Part shown: positions 36,581-48,953 of the stretch, piece after piece | Layout of the letters: every line of letters begins with the position of its first letter | Position numbering within the stretch: position 1 is the first letter of the stretch | DNA from: Dermatemys mawii | Taxonomy: Eukaryota; Chordata; Testudines; Dermatemydidae | Direction: 5' to 3' | Assembly (NCBI GenBank): GCA_007922305.1 | Contig: ML677386.1 | Location: 7,101,802 to 7,165,801 of the forward strand | DNA length: 64,000 bases | Program-made: the position numbers and the translations under genes | Notes under the pieces: generated by a model | The model's database searches: none | What the model was told of the DNA's origin: nothing | The model's input: the letters and a program-made list of their open reading frames with translations, nothing else

Positions 36581-36889
36581 TTCTGGTGCAATCAATACAT
36601 TATGAACATTTGCTCACTCTTCAGGTTAGTGAACTTCTCATTTTATTCTCCTCTCTATGATTGTAAAACGGACAAAATAGGAGAGTTGGATTAGGAAGGG
36701 AAAAGATGAGTTCTTTGAGAGCAATGGATGTGAATGAATCATATTAGAAAAACAGTAAGTATGCTGCAGGTACCCTGTTTTAGTTCAGAAAATGAACTCT
36801 AAGAAAATCTCAGATGTAAAATCCTCATACAATAAAGATCACATTTACTTTAATATAGGATACTTTCTTATTACTAAGATTGTAAAATG

Positions 36890-37390
36890 CTGGTTTAGAG
36901 TGAGAACCATGGACAGGTATTGAGGGCAGGGGAAGGCTAAGCCTCCCCAAACAGCCTTGCATGGCTCTGCCAGGCCCCTGCCTGCTTCCTGGTGCCATTC
37001 TTTGGGGGACTCTTCCCTCCCTGTGGCTGAGGGCCCAGTTTGGGGGTAATGGGGGCCAGCCTGCACTCCCCACCCACCTGGTGCTCCTGGGCTGCACCAT
37101 CCAGCGCTTGGGAGAGGGGGAGTTGTGTGGCATGCTGGGGTGGAGTGTGCTCAATGCTCTAGGGCACACTGCCCGCTTATCTGACCAGCGCTCTTGGGCT
37201 GGGGGAGGAGAACCATGCCACCGCCTGGCGCTCTGGGGCTTCTGGGCTTTGGTGGGATCGGCGGGGCCTTGGGCAGAAGGAGCAGGTGGGGCTAGTGGTG
37301 AGAACAATGGGCAAATTGTAGATGATCAGTTCTGCTTTTGGTATGGCAAAATTTGTGTACCCATGATGGTGGGGACATGTCCCCAACTCT
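36890..37390. mobile_element. GC-rich non-autonomous element, probable
   Basis: A 420-bp island of high GC in AT-rich sequence, starting around GGGGAAGGCTAAGCCTCCCC and ending near the palindrome GGGGACATGTCCCC (37371-37384). Composition and edges resemble the other GC-rich non-autonomous transposons of this window. No target duplication seen; the superfamily is open. Confidence 0.35.
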
Positions 37391-37567
37391 TGTTTACAAA
37401 AGTGTGGTTATACTCTGGAAAATGAACATACATTCAGATCGAATTGTGGAGTGAAGATTTTTATTCTGTGAGTGCTAAAAACTCAGCCTGGGACCTCAAA
37501 GTCAGTCTTTGTGTTTTCTGACTTGTGCATCATCAGCAGTCATAAAGAATCTCCAATTAAAGTTTAT

Positions 37568-37673
37568 GCCCCAATCCTGCAAACACTTATGCATGTGGTC
37601 ACATAGGTAATCACATTGAACTGTCACATGCCTAAAAGATAACACATGCATAAAACTTTGCAGGATCAAGACC
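37568..37673. mobile_element. Palindromic MITE
   Basis: GCCCCAATCCTGCAAACACT and ATAAAACTTTGCAGGATCAA form inverted arms with TTATGCATGTGGTCA facing ACACATGCATAA. A widespread small reptile family. Confidence 0.6.
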
Positions 37674-40186
37674 TTAAATATCTATTCTGTCAAAGAGACA
37701 TTGGCCAAAATGGAATCCAGCTCACACACTGTACTAATAATATTCCCTAATACCTGTTTTAGTTCTTCAGTACTAATAGGAGTAAAAATTAACAATAATA
37801 CATTTTGATAAGTAAATTAAGCAGATATGAATCAGAATCCACACAGGAGCAGATCTGTTGAGTAAGATAACAGATTGTCCCTCACATATGACAGCATTTA
37901 CTATTATTATTTTGAGCTGAGCCAAGTTAAACCTGTCCTGCTTGGGCCTAAACAAGAAGTTTACTTCTTTGATCTATTTAGTTTATTGAGTGCTATTTTC
38001 ATTGTGCTTTGTGAAAAATTTTGTGTTCTATAATTAAATTCCTGAACATTAGTACTGGGAAGCCCTCTAGGGAAGGTGGCATTTCAGAATCTCAATCTGA
38101 AATATACTGTATCTCTTTTTTTGTTTGTTTTTTGTTTTTTTGTTTTTTGCATTAATCTAAAATTAACTGAACAACAATGAAGGGCATGTGTCATAAATTT
38201 TGGTAATGCTATTGTAGTTGGTTGGAGTATAATGTATAACAACATTAGCCTTTGGGATTCTGCTAATTTGGTTCAATATTCCCATTCTGTTTATAACTCG
38301 GGTGCTAGGAACTTGATTTATGCTCACACTTAGCATGCTGTAATACAAAATAATTGTATTTATGGGGCTTTAAAGCTTGTTGAAGAATGGTAGAATTCTG
38401 AGAGGTTCCCCTAGCACGAATTATGTTGACCCCAGAGGGAGTCCTGAAGATTCCCATCAATGTTTTTCCTCTGTTTGTACTCCCTCTTACTAAATCTTAT
38501 TTCATAATCACAAACCAAACAAGTTTCATTTTGAAGATGACAAGGTGCATCTCATTAAGTACAATTATATATAATTCAAAAAAATTACAAGGAGCTATAC
38601 TCATTTCCTTGGCATGTCACTGAGACAACATTATTCAAAATGATCCAGGTTTTGTTTGTTTGTTTTTCCCTTCATCTTGAATATGGTATTAGAATGGGGT
38701 AAACTTCTATTTCATCTAAATGAATTACACCACATCCTTCAGTTTAGTGAATAATAATAGGGATTACTTAGAAATCCTTCGCCCTAGGGAGTTTAATACA
38801 TTATATTCCTTATACTTTACTGTGTGTTGATCCTTTGGATGAGACCTTAAAATCTGAGGCCTGGTTTACCACAAGTGACTGGTAAAGAGCCCAGGCCTCT
38901 TTGGTTTTGCTATGCTGTCTCTTGGCAAAAATCGAATGCGATTCAGTGTGCTGTATGCTGTTATCTTCACTCTGTAGGTGTTTTTCAGAGGTGCTGCATG
39001 TACATAGTTTCTGAATCTCTTGTCTTTGGGATCCTTCAAACTGTAAGCTGCTGTTATTATTAGTGATAATGACTGAGATTCTGTGTTGCATCTTAAGTAG
39101 AGAACTTGCAGCCCTGTGGAATAGAGGGTAGACAAAAGAGGCTTTAAACCACCTTTCTGTTCTCCCTAATATGGGCTACTCTCAGAGCCAGTGCAATCCC
39201 TGATGTAATTTATGCTGCCAGGACAATTGCTTTAAATTATGGCAACCTCTATGGGCTGTTCTATCAATGGTGGCATTGCCAAGAATGAAGCCCTCCTGCC
39301 TCTGACAGACTCTTGTACCAGGGCCGGTGAAGGTAGCATTGCTCAGAAGGCAGCCTCGACCTGCCCATGCAATGCCTACATCGGGGAAATTGTCCCCTTG
39401 CTGGCTCCAGAGCTTTTATAGATTTTGTACTCTGGCACAGCAGCTGGTTAAATCCCTCGGTTCAAGTTTATCCTGGCTACAAGGTTTTAGGTTCCTTTTT
39501 TTATTTCTTAGATGATGTCGCTACCATTCCAGTATTTCTTCTGAATAAATCCACATTGAAGAGAAGTTATTTGACCTTTGGACTGCTGGCACAGGAAGTC
39601 TTACAGTGTTCAAAATATTTCTACAGTTTGAACACAATTAACCCTGTTCCTTCAAATCTTATAGCTTGTATGTCTCCATCAAGTATGGTAACATTTCTCA
39701 TTTGACCCAGTTACCAAAAGTCTATGAATCAATTAATCATTTCAGTTACAGTTTTAAATTACGCTACAAGAATGCCAAAGGGAACTGCTAATATTTAAGG
39801 AGTATTGTAGAGATTATAATTAACTTTACTCATTTCTTTGGTCTTTCACTGAGCCAATATTTAGTTTTAAGTGTATCAATTTTTTAAACTTGAGTGCAGT
39901 ATTGAACTCCTAATTTCTTGTAAACAAATTTCACAAATTCCTTTACTTCAGTGAATTAAAACCTCAATATACAAATAAACATGATGATGCTACAAAGCTC
40001 TTTAGCAGCTGTGGGGGTACAGGACAGCAATATCAGAGTTCCCCTGGCCTAGAGCCAGCATCAAGAGTCATTCTTATTGTTTGGTGCAGAGGTGGCCTGT
40101 GCTTGGTATAGTTTGTGTTATGATGGAATCATCACTCCAAAGTTCACTTAGATCCTCTGGTGTGTGTGTGCTTTTAACTTCAACAG
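37674..40186. other. Large intron, 3' part, unassigned
   Basis: No exon is recognised. Contains a T/G-rich microsatellite-like tract at 38117-38149. The GT run at 40161-40170 belongs to the acceptor region of the third exon. Confidence 0.45.
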
Positions 40187-40393
40187 CTTGCCCAGGTTGA
40201 TTCCAGAGCTGTACAGCTTGGTTCTCTCTTCATTCGTGGGCTTACAACATTGATTATGGCCAATAGTGCCTGTGGCTTTCCTATGAATATGGATGATATG
40301 ATGCCCTGGAAGATGTTTGATGGAAAACTTTTTCAAGAGAAATATCAGCAGTCACACAGAGGGTGTTCTTTGGAGGAGCTTTTGGAGGGCAAT
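40187..40393 (+). CDS. FAM120B: FAM120B coding exon, third in window (family signature exon)
   Basis: This exon holds the most recognisable family sequence: VDSRAVQLGSLFIRGLTTL, NSACGFP, MPWKMFDGKLFQEKY and CSLEELLEGN, then donor GTGAGT. There are two possible acceptors: CAACAG giving a start at 40187 (adds Leu-Ala-Gln), or CCCAG giving 40196. Both keep phase 0. I chose the upstream one because its pyrimidine context is better, but the choice is uncertain. The preceding intron is 24.4 kb and rich in mobile elements. Confidence 0.92.
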
Positions 40394-40797
40394 GTGAGTA
40401 TATACATCCCTTTCAAAAGTCATACATTCTTACTTGAAAAACTGTACCCATCAACTACAAACATTTTTTTAATTTTAAAATGGGGGATTCTATTGGTCTC
40501 ATTTCATCCTCCCATCCCCCTCCCCAGCTGACCTCCCCTGCCTGTGGGTCCCATAGAAGTAAAATTAATGTTGAGGCTATTGGGAAGGTTACATTTTTTC
40601 TGTTCTAGTTTTTTGCTGCTTCAAAAACAATAAAAAATACAAATTTGGTCATCTGTTAAAAAAAAAAGAGAGAATTACAAAATTTGTTACAGTTTCTGAT
40701 ATTAAAGTGTTTCTGAGAACTTATGCCATAAACATTTCAGAGGAGTTCATAAAGGTTCCTTAAAGTAACATAGTGGATAAAATTTTGAAGTGTCTTA

Positions 40798-40973
40798 GGG
40801 CCAGATTTTTAAAGGTATTTAGGTGCCGAAAGATGTGAATAGGCACCGAGTAGGATTTCCAAAAGGCATCTAGGCATCCAACTCCCATTGAAATCATGGG
40901 AGTTAGACACTAGGTGCTTTTGAAGATGCCTCTCTGCATCTTTAGGCACTTAACTACCTTTGTAAATCTGACC
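40798..40973. mobile_element. Palindromic MITE with TTA target duplication
   Basis: GGGCCAGATTTTTAAAGGT and, as reverse complement of the right end, GGTCAGATTTACAAAGGT are terminal repeats of a long hairpin centred on ACTCCCATTGAAATCATGGG AGT. TTA lies exactly on each side (40795-40797 and 40974-40976), fitting a PIF/Harbinger-type 3-bp duplication. Confidence 0.75.
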
Positions 40974-40980
40974 TTAAGTG

Positions 40981-41350
40981 ACTTCAGAGCATAAATCACA
41001 TTTTCTGAGCCTAAATAATTTAGGCACTTGGGAGGCTAAGTCTCACTGAAAGTTAGTGTAACTGAGGGTATGTCTTCACTACCCACTGGATTGGAGGGTA
41101 GTGATAGATATTTTGGCAACTGATTTATCGCGTCTCATTAAGAGTCTCATTAAGAGTCTCTCTGAGAGGCGCAGGCTGGAGTCGACAGGGAAGCCCGCTG
41201 CCGACCGCTGCCTTCATGTAGCTAAAATTGTGTATCTTCGATCAATCCCTCCTCCTACTCTAGATCAGCCCTTAAGGCTCCTATTTGTCTGTGTCATTTT
41301 TGAATGTGGGACTTAAGTTCCTAAATCACTTTGGAATTTTTGAAAATGTT
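40981..41350. mobile_element. Old palindromic MITE interrupted by another element
   Basis: The blocks GGAGGCTAAGTCTCACTGAA (left) and AAGGCTCCTA...GGGACTTAAGTTCCTAAAT (right) belong to one palindromic repeat. Between them, about 41065-41271, sits a different element. Confidence 0.45.
41065..41271. mobile_element. Nested MITE with 'gggtatgtcttcac' end
   Basis: GGGTATGTCTTCACTACCCA, TTTATCGCGTCTCATTAAGA, GAGGCGCAGGCTGGAGTCGA and GTAGCTAAAATTGTGTATCT give the order of a common turtle/crocodilian MITE. The right end is shortened. An internal 12-bp duplication (GTCTCATTAAGA, 41132-41160) occurs. Confidence 0.6.
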
Positions 41351-44300
41351 ACTCATCATTCACTTAAAAATCACACTTCTCTTTGAAATGTTTTACCTGA
41401 TGTTATCACATAACTTGCAAGTATCACATAAGATCACAAGAACTGATATAGAGAAATTATTTTACTGCTTTTTCAGCTTGCTGACCTAGTACATTTGACA
41501 GCATTTTGTGTATAGTCAGTTTCAGAGTTTTTCCTTTGTAGCCAATTAGGCCCCAGTCCTGGAACTGATTATGTGGGTGGATCCCCATGGGTATGGTCCC
41601 ATACAGGTGTAGGGATTTTCCCAAGCTGAGTCAGTTGCAGAGTTGAGTCTACACAGCCTTATCCAAATCAGCCATTGAAGTCAATGAGGATCTTTAGTTC
41701 AATGGGTGTTTGATTAGGTTGATAGTTTCTACTGTTGTTTGGTGCACCTTTCCAACAGCAACAGGGGAGATTTTTTTAAAATAAGTTTTTATATTTTCCT
41801 ATTTAATTTAAAGCCACAAAAAATGGGCAGGAGGTCACAGACAGGTGGTGGATCTGAAACTACCTGTTAACTGATGTTTTTGTTTTGGGAAACTTAGTAA
41901 ATTCCCAAGTTGTTGACGACTCTTGCAAGAAATATCTAGACTAGAATAAAAGGTTGTGGGTTTGTTTTGTGTTTTTAAAACGTTAAGTAACATGTTTTAA
42001 CTAATATTTTAAACCGCTAGTGTAGATGGGGCAAGCTGTATTTTAACAAGTGTTAACTGAGTCAACCCTAGAAGGGAGCTGAAGGTTCATCTTGACCAAC
42101 TAACATATCTACAGTAGGGTTTGTTTGTTTGTTTGTTTTCAAAAAAAAGCTACCTTTTATAACAGTCTAAATGTCCCTAAGCGAACAGTTCTGTTGTAGA
42201 AAAATAGTCAGTCTAGAGACTCCTGAATGTTTAGAATAGTTTGAATATCTTTCTTTTTTTAGTTAGGGTTTTATGCTACATATATGGTAGAGAAATCTCC
42301 CAGACTAATAAAAATAGTTTTTCAACTTTTCAGTTTGAAAGGCAAGGATCTGTTTTCGGATGCATTCCCCAGAGGTGCCAGTTTAGCTGTGGACATTGGC
42401 AATGCAACAAACTTATGTGATTGGTTGTTATTGCTTATTATAAAGTTAGCTTTATAGGTACAATTGGTACTCATTTCCTTGCACAACTTGATGTAGTGCT
42501 GGGAGCAAGGATCTTTCAGTATTTATTTCTTAGAAGTCTTCCCAGAAGCATCATCAGTATGATCTACTGAGAGCTACAGCATTGTATTCAGAAAAGTTAC
42601 TCTATGGGTGATATTCTGCTATTGAAAAGGTGAAAGAATTGCTCTTTTCACTGTTGCTCTCTACCTCTAAACTCCTAGGTATCACTTCTCTACTGGTGCT
42701 TTGGAGAGGGTCCATGTAATTTCAGTGAGTTAGGAGATGCAGTCTCAGAGTTGTTTTGATCATAAAGATACAATTAAAGTATAAGAAACAGCTTTAAGTA
42801 AACTATAGTAGAGCTACTGTATCTGGTCCAGTCATAGCATAGTTTAGCAACTTCCTTCATATTCTAAGGGCCAGTCCACACAGAGACTTGCACCAAAATA
42901 GAAAAAAGGTAGAAATTAAAACCAATTTAATTATTTTAGTGCAGTTTTGTGTAAACCAGCTCTAAATGATATCAATAACCATTACGGATAGCAATGGAAG
43001 GACAAGACTTGTGCTTCTACCACAGATGAAAACAAGGCTTATTGATTTTTTTATAAATTAAACTTTTATTGGGCCTCTGTTTTCTTTAGCAGTAATCCAT
43101 TTGGTTTGTTTATCCACACAGAAACTGGAAATAATAACTTCATAAAACAGAGAAGTGATGATATTATCATTTAATTAGACTTTTTATTGTTTCTCACTAA
43201 TAAAACATGTTCATGATTTATTTTTAAATTAAAATCAAGTTAACTGACAGACTCAACATAAATAATATGTTTTGTCCTCTTTTTTTGTTGCTGCCTTTCA
43301 GTCTGTCTTCATAAGCACTTTCTGAGCTTATTCTCCCAAGAATGCAAGGGGTAGTATTTTAGTATTAATGGGATCTATCCACAAATTTGTCAGAATAGAT
43401 AGAAAAATAAAGCTGCAAACTGTGAACAAAAATGTATCGATAATCAGGTTTGTCTGCTTAGAAACTTTGATAGGACAATTCACTGAAGCTTTGGGTTCGT
43501 TGAATTCCACCAGGAGCTAGTTAAACCTCTTTAGTTAGTTAGTGGCCATCTTGTCAACCTTTCAACCTTATCAGGTAGCCATTTGGGTCTCCTGTTAGTT
43601 ACTGAAGGAATTGTTCCAATGAAAATCAGTTCGGCTTTGTGAGAATCAGCAGATTAGTTTGTAGGCAGAGAATCCCCACTCTTGCACACTCTCCTAATCT
43701 CTACCAATATTAAAAAAAATAAAAAAGATATTAGGAGCTGATCTTAACAAGGTAATTTGTGTCTGCAAATCCCATTTGAATCAGTGGAAGTTCAGGAAAT
43801 GCAGCACCTTGCTGTATTGGGACCTTAGTTAAATGACTTCTGTTTGTCTTCTGGACAACTGGATTTTCCATCAAAACAGGATTCTGTAAGATCAAAACAA
43901 ATCAAGTCTTTTGGCTTATATTCCTCCTTTTATCTTTAGTCTATGTTATATTCTATCAATCAACAAATATCTAAAATATGGCTAAAGTTATTCTGCCAAG
44001 TGTTTCTTGGAGCATACGAAGTAAAATGCACAGACTTGATTCTCACTGATTCAGTTTCCATCACTGTAATGGTGTAATAAACATGGGCATCTATGCCTTA
44101 GTCCTTATCAAGTTGTCTTAGCCATCGTTGCCTAAGGTAATGGTTAGGTAGGTCTAGTCAGGTCTGTCTGCAGAAGCAAATCAGTGTAATAGAAAGCAAG
44201 GGATGCAAAGCAATTTACAGAGATGAGTGGAGCAAGAAAAGCAAACTTTATCAAGAAAGCGGGGGGGACAAATACCCCCCTGAATCCTCTTTCATTAAGG

Positions 44301-44461
44301 AATATTTTTAGTTTTGGTTCTTGAAGACGACAAACCAAAAGATACTCTAAGGTAGGACTAGCCAAATTCTTTTGATTGCTGTTTTGGTGTTATAGTGGTG
44401 CTACTCTTGAAAAGAGAAGAAGAACCTACCATACTCATTGATTTAAGCCCACTGTCTGCAG
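41351..44461. other. Intron 3 in window, mostly unassigned
   Basis: Includes weak MITE-like stretches at 41678-41725 and 42877-42960 (CCAGTCCACACAGAGACTTG), and a (GTTT)5 tract at 42119-42138. No exon. Confidence 0.4.
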
Positions 44462-44570
44462 GGATCTTTGCACACGCAGTTCCAGAATCTGAAGTCATTC
44501 ATTTGCAAGGCTTGTGTGGTAAAGAAAAGAACAATTCAGAGCAGACGGCGAGGGAATGGATTTATCACAG
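44462..44570 (+). CDS. FAM120B: FAM120B coding exon, fourth in window
   Basis: The acceptor is CTGTCTGCAG and the donor CACAG|GTTGGC, which is weaker than consensus. The 109 nt start in phase 0 and end in phase 1. The frame reads GSLHTQFQNLKSFICKAC and then a basic run VVKKRTIQSRRRGNGFIT. The NLK..ICKAC pair of cysteines is a FAM120B feature. The basic run begins the disordered, arginine-rich C-terminal tail. A second frame is also open across the exon but does not fit the neighbouring phases. Confidence 0.9.
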
Positions 44571-45924
44571 GTTGGCATCATCTTAATTTTACCAGTAAAG
44601 CCATTATATTGATAATATCTATTACCTTTCAACAGGTCCCCCAGGCAATTTGTCAATTAAGTAAATCCTGGAAGAACTTTCTAACACTAACTGAAGGAAG
44701 AATTTGAGTCAAAGCTTCCTGATTTTAGAAAATTTCATGATTTCACAAACTTAGGTGAAATAATATTTCCATCCAGTTAGACAGCTAATAAAAAGTATGT
44801 ATGCAATAAATACTATAATGATTATTGTCAGAATAATAACTGTTCTTGTGCATAGTGACTAAAGCTATTTTTGTTCTGTAGCAATTAGATGACTCAGGAT
44901 TTCCCATTCTGTTTTCAGGAAGTGTTCTTCAGAGTTAACAACATTGAAGGATTTTGAACAAACATTTATATTTTTCCACAGCTCGATCTGTGAATGCTGA
45001 TGCTTCAAAATACTTTGTAATTATTCTCAATTTAAGGCTTATGAGTCAGCATCAGTTCTAATGACAATTGATGCATTGTAAAATACTGTTAATGCGCAAT
45101 TACTTAGCCTTTGTGCCTATTTGTTGATGAAATGCAGATAATAGAAATGGGCATGGTTCTCTTGATCGTATATGTTATCCACATAACAAGAGGAAAGATT
45201 TAATCACTTCTCAGGCTTTTGATCATATTTATACATAAATATAAGAAGAATCCTTTCTTTCCCTTCCCACCCTTTGTTTTGTGTTGTTTATCTAAGAGTG
45301 GATGGAAGCTTCTTGATAACCTTGATAAGTGTGTGGAGTCTTTAAGATATATGTCATGTCCTCTGTATTGAATGGTTTGGTTTTTTTATCAGTACATCTC
45401 TTTTTTTCCATTGCCACATTGTTTGGCATTGTGGGGTACATGCTTTTTGAAGACCTGATGCTAAATATACAAAAAAGGGTGCATGAAAATAGATTAAAGT
45501 GTCCCTATAAGATCCTCTCATCAATGGGTCTCTAGCCACATTAGCATCTACCATGACTTGTGGATTCATGTTTAACTATTTCCAGTATGATTAAGGCTCC
45601 AATATGGACAAAGTTTTTTTTGAGACTGTGTTAGCCAAAACTGTGCTATTGATTACCACCATAAAAAAGTTTTAGCATCATTTCTAAACACTTTTGTAAG
45701 CCTCGTAATCATGATGAGTGTGGATAGAAATTGAGCTATGACACATGCATAGAACCATAGTTAATTGTGTTACCTGTGAGAGTTTGGAGGAATCAAAATC
45801 GCACATGAATATTGTGGCACTTCTCCTATAAAATGTTATTTCCAAAAAATGCAGAATATGATTTATCTTTTATTCATAAAATTGTGTATATAATCAATAT
45901 CAACTGATCATTATTGTTCCTTAG

Positions 45925-46065
45925 AAATGCAAGAAGGAGGAAGGGAACGTAGCTTCCAGCAAGCACACACAACTTCTTTTGTTCCACCATATCATAGTCA
46001 GAACAGGGGATTCCAGTGGAGAGGCTCTCAGCCTTACTTTTATGGATCTGAGACCCAACCTTCAG
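45925..46065 (+). CDS. FAM120B: FAM120B coding exon, fifth in window (disordered tail)
   Basis: The acceptor is ATTGTTCCTTAG and the donor TTCAG|GTAAAA. The first two bases complete a codon split with the previous exon (phase 1), and the last base leaves phase 1 for the next. The frame encodes a low-complexity tail rich in Gln, Gly, Tyr and Arg, including SFVPPYHSQNRGFQWRG and YFYGSETQPS, consistent with the intrinsically disordered tail of FAM120 proteins. Phase agreement on both sides, absence of stops and composition support the call. Sequence conservation to mammals looks weak here. Confidence 0.82.
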
Positions 46066-46870
46066 GTAAAAAATCAATATAAAAAAATTGAATTGACACT
46101 GCCAAAGGTATATGACTGTGTCTGTGCCTAAACATGCATCATGTATTTGTACATTATGGTTATGATCCTGCACCCATAGTAATAAATGGCAAAACTCCAT
46201 TGCATCAAAGAGATTAGAGTATTAGTATTAGATGAAGCTAAACCTACAAGTTACATATAAAGTTCCATTATGACCCAGTGTTTTCACTCATTTGTAACAT
46301 TTGGAAAAAATTCTTCCATGGGGCTGAGAATTCTCATGTTTGGTCTCAGTTGAATTGTTTTAAAAAGTTTTAGTAATTTTCAATTACCACAGCAGCATAG
46401 AAGTGTCTAGCTAATGCCTTTAGTTTCAGATGCTAACTCATACCACGATCAAGAAAAACACTTGAGCACATGCTTAATGTTAAGATTTAAAGGCAAGCTG
46501 TGCTCTTTCTTGGTAAGAGTTGACCATAAATTACTCACCAACATCATCTGTTGGTCGAACACAAGAGACATTTAAAAGAAGCTAAGGTCAATGCCCTGGT
46601 AGGAAACAGTTTGTGGTGACATTACAAGAAGGAGGGAAAATGTTGTCAGGGTCAGGAGGTATCTGTGTGGAGTTTGGAGGAACTATGCATAGGAAGAAGG
46701 AGAATCATCCAAAACAGACTAAATATTTTCTTGGGGCTGCAGTACAGCAACATAACCCTGAGTTTCTTCTACATTTTTAGTTTTGCTTTCTAAAGAAGTT
46801 TGGTGAAGTGATTGGTAAAAAAAAATAAAAAATTAAGAATATAATTTGCACATGGTCTCCTGTGGGCACA
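46066..46870. other. Intron sequence, unassigned
   Basis: No recognisable repeat or exon between the fifth coding exon and the hAT MITE. Confidence 0.45.
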
Positions 46871-46878
46871 GGATAGAC

Positions 46879-47179
46879 CAGGGGTCTGCAACCTTTCAGA
46901 AGTGGTGTGCCGAGTCTTCATTTATTCACTCTAATTTAAGGTTTTGCGTGCCAGTAACACAGGTTAATGTTTTTAAAAGGTCTCTTTCTATAAGTCTATA
47001 ATATAGAATTAAACTATTGTTGTATGTAAAGTAAATAAAATGTTTAAGAAGCTTCATTTAAAATTAAATTAAAATGCAGAGTCCCCAGATCAGTGGCCAG
47101 GACCCAGGCAGCGTGAGTGCTGCTGAAAATCAGCTCGTGTGTTGCCTTCGGCACACGTGCCATAGGTTGCCTACCCCTG
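46879..47179. mobile_element. hAT MITE with perfect 8-bp target duplication
   Basis: Terminal inverted repeats CAGGGGTCTGCAACC and CAGGGGTAGGCAACC (right, reverse complement) bound a 301-bp AT-rich element. The flanks are identical: GGATAGAC at 46871-46878 and 47180-47187. Interior blocks AGAAGTGGTGTGCC and GGCACACGTGCC are also inverted. Superfamily assignment to hAT is secure from the duplication length. Confidence 0.9.
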
Positions 47180-47327
47180 GGATAGACAATGTTGTAACAT
47201 GATTCTCTAGTGTGATCAATTTTCCTATGTATATGTAAAATAGGTTTACTAGAGAAATGAGTGAGGGGTCCTGTGGAAAAAAATAGTATGAGATCATGTA
47301 AATAAAGACTCAAAATGCATGTTCAAA

Positions 47328-47419
47328 AGTGGGGGTGGGAGCAGAATTAAGGTTGGGGTGGGAGCAGAATTAAGGTTGGGGTGGGAGCAGAAGTGGGGAT
47401 GGAAGCAGAATTAAGGTTG
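47328..47419 (+). repeat. Minisatellite, 23-bp unit, about four copies
   Basis: The unit GGGTGGGAGCAGAATTAAGG TTG repeats almost perfectly, with one copy shortened to GGGTGGGAGCAGAAGT and one variant starting GGGATGGAAGCAG. Confidence 0.85.
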
Positions 47420-48640
47420 CGTATTTTCTAACTTTTGAGTTTGCAACTTGATAATGTTCTTTTAGCATAGTGTGTGTGTATGTGTGTAATGTCATATTTT
47501 TTTAAAAAAAAAAACCCTTGCACACAACAAAAATTCCATCATGTGGCATTATATAGACACCCACATGGGTCATCAGCAGTTCCACCACTTGAATTCCATG
47601 ACTCACACCTCTGCTTCTTGAGCTAAAGGTATATTTGCTAGCAAGAACAGGTAGTCATCCTCTGTGTGGAACAGCACTAGAGGGATGAGATATACTTTTT
47701 GCCAATGGGTTTCACAGATATTTGCTGTCATCAGAGAAATGATAAGACTCAAGAATGTTGGGTACCATTCCAGGCTCTGGAGAGTGGGAAGAGTGCTCCT
47801 ATTCCTTCCCCATCTAAGCTTCTTGTCCCATTCTCCTTACCTACCCAGTCCCAGTCCTCAGGTTTCTTTTCCCTATCTTTTTTGCCTAGCCAGTTCTAGT
47901 CTTCCTTTCTAAACTCACTCTCTGAGTCTAAATCTCCCCCTCACTTCCAGTCTTTCCTCCTCCCCATTCCCATTCCCAGTCTTCTTGCCCAATCAATTCC
48001 AGTCTCCCTTCCCCCGACATTCCTACTCTTTCCTCCCAGTCTTCTAATTAAGACAGTCACAGTTCTCACTCTTTGATGCCTCCCAAGTCCCAGGCTCACC
48101 AGACTCCTTATCTCACTCTACTCCTTTCCATCCCCCCGTCTGACTTTTGTCTACTCTGTGTTTGAATAATCATCTGCATTTCTTCTCCACACTGTTTGGG
48201 TGGCAACAGGGGAGTCACTGTTAGAACAGGAGAGACAGGCTCCCTGCTCTCAGTTCTAGTGTCCCACCCCTGGCCCAGGGCAGCCATTACAGGGAAAGTT
48301 GAGCTTTGCCCCTGCAGCCCTAGGCTGGAGGAAGCTTGATCTGTGGGGATGGCACATGTACAGTCTGGTCAACCTTAATTCACCTTCCCTGTGTGTATGC
48401 ATTATAGTACAATCTTTAATTACATAATCACATTAGAAATTAGAGATGGAGGAAGTAGCTTTTTCCATACAGCCCTTGTCCATGGAACACCCGTTTTTAG
48501 CAAATACACTATTATTGTCTCTGCATTCAAGCCCTCCTGAAGATCCATTTCTGCTGACAGTAAGTCAATAAAGTCATTGAGAGTAGCATAAAAGTGTCTC
48601 ATAACACTGTTTAATCTCAAAACACCCCTGTATTATCCCA
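47420..48640. other. Intron sequence, unassigned, with a pyrimidine-rich stretch
   Basis: 47800-48160 is unusually rich in C and T (TTCCTTCCCC, CCTCCCCATTCCCATTCCC) and looks like degenerate simple sequence. No gene recognised. Confidence 0.4.
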
Positions 48641-48644
48641 CCTG

Positions 48645-48780
48645 TAAAATGAACTAAACCACAGAGAGACTAAATAGCTTGTCCAAGATCAAGCAGGGAG
48701 TCTATGGTAGAGCATGGATTTGAATGCAGGTCTCCCAAGGCACAGGCTAGCACCCAAACCACAGCACCATCTTTCCTCTA
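48645..48780 (-). repeat. MIR/L2-type repeat fragment
   Basis: Blocks CAGAGAGACTAAATAGCTTG TCCAAGATCA and TTTGAATGCAGGTCTCCCAA are the antisense pattern of a MIR/L2-type element. Confidence 0.55.
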
Positions 48781-48953
48781 TATAATACCTACTGAATCCA
48801 TTCAGTCTCTTTTCCTACATGTGTAGGGGTTTTCCCTGCAGTACATGTTCTATTGTATTGTCCAGTCTAGTTTTAAATCCCATATTTGCAGATTTGTGTT
48901 GGCCATACAGTTATACAAAATGTATAATTCAGGTGCTAAAATTGTAACCCCCA

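Noticed and set aside
36825..37425. Opposed 150-160-residue frames in a GC-rich island, possibly a retained gene.
   Set aside because: Open on both strands at once, no domain, and the island looks like a non-autonomous transposon with palindromic edges.
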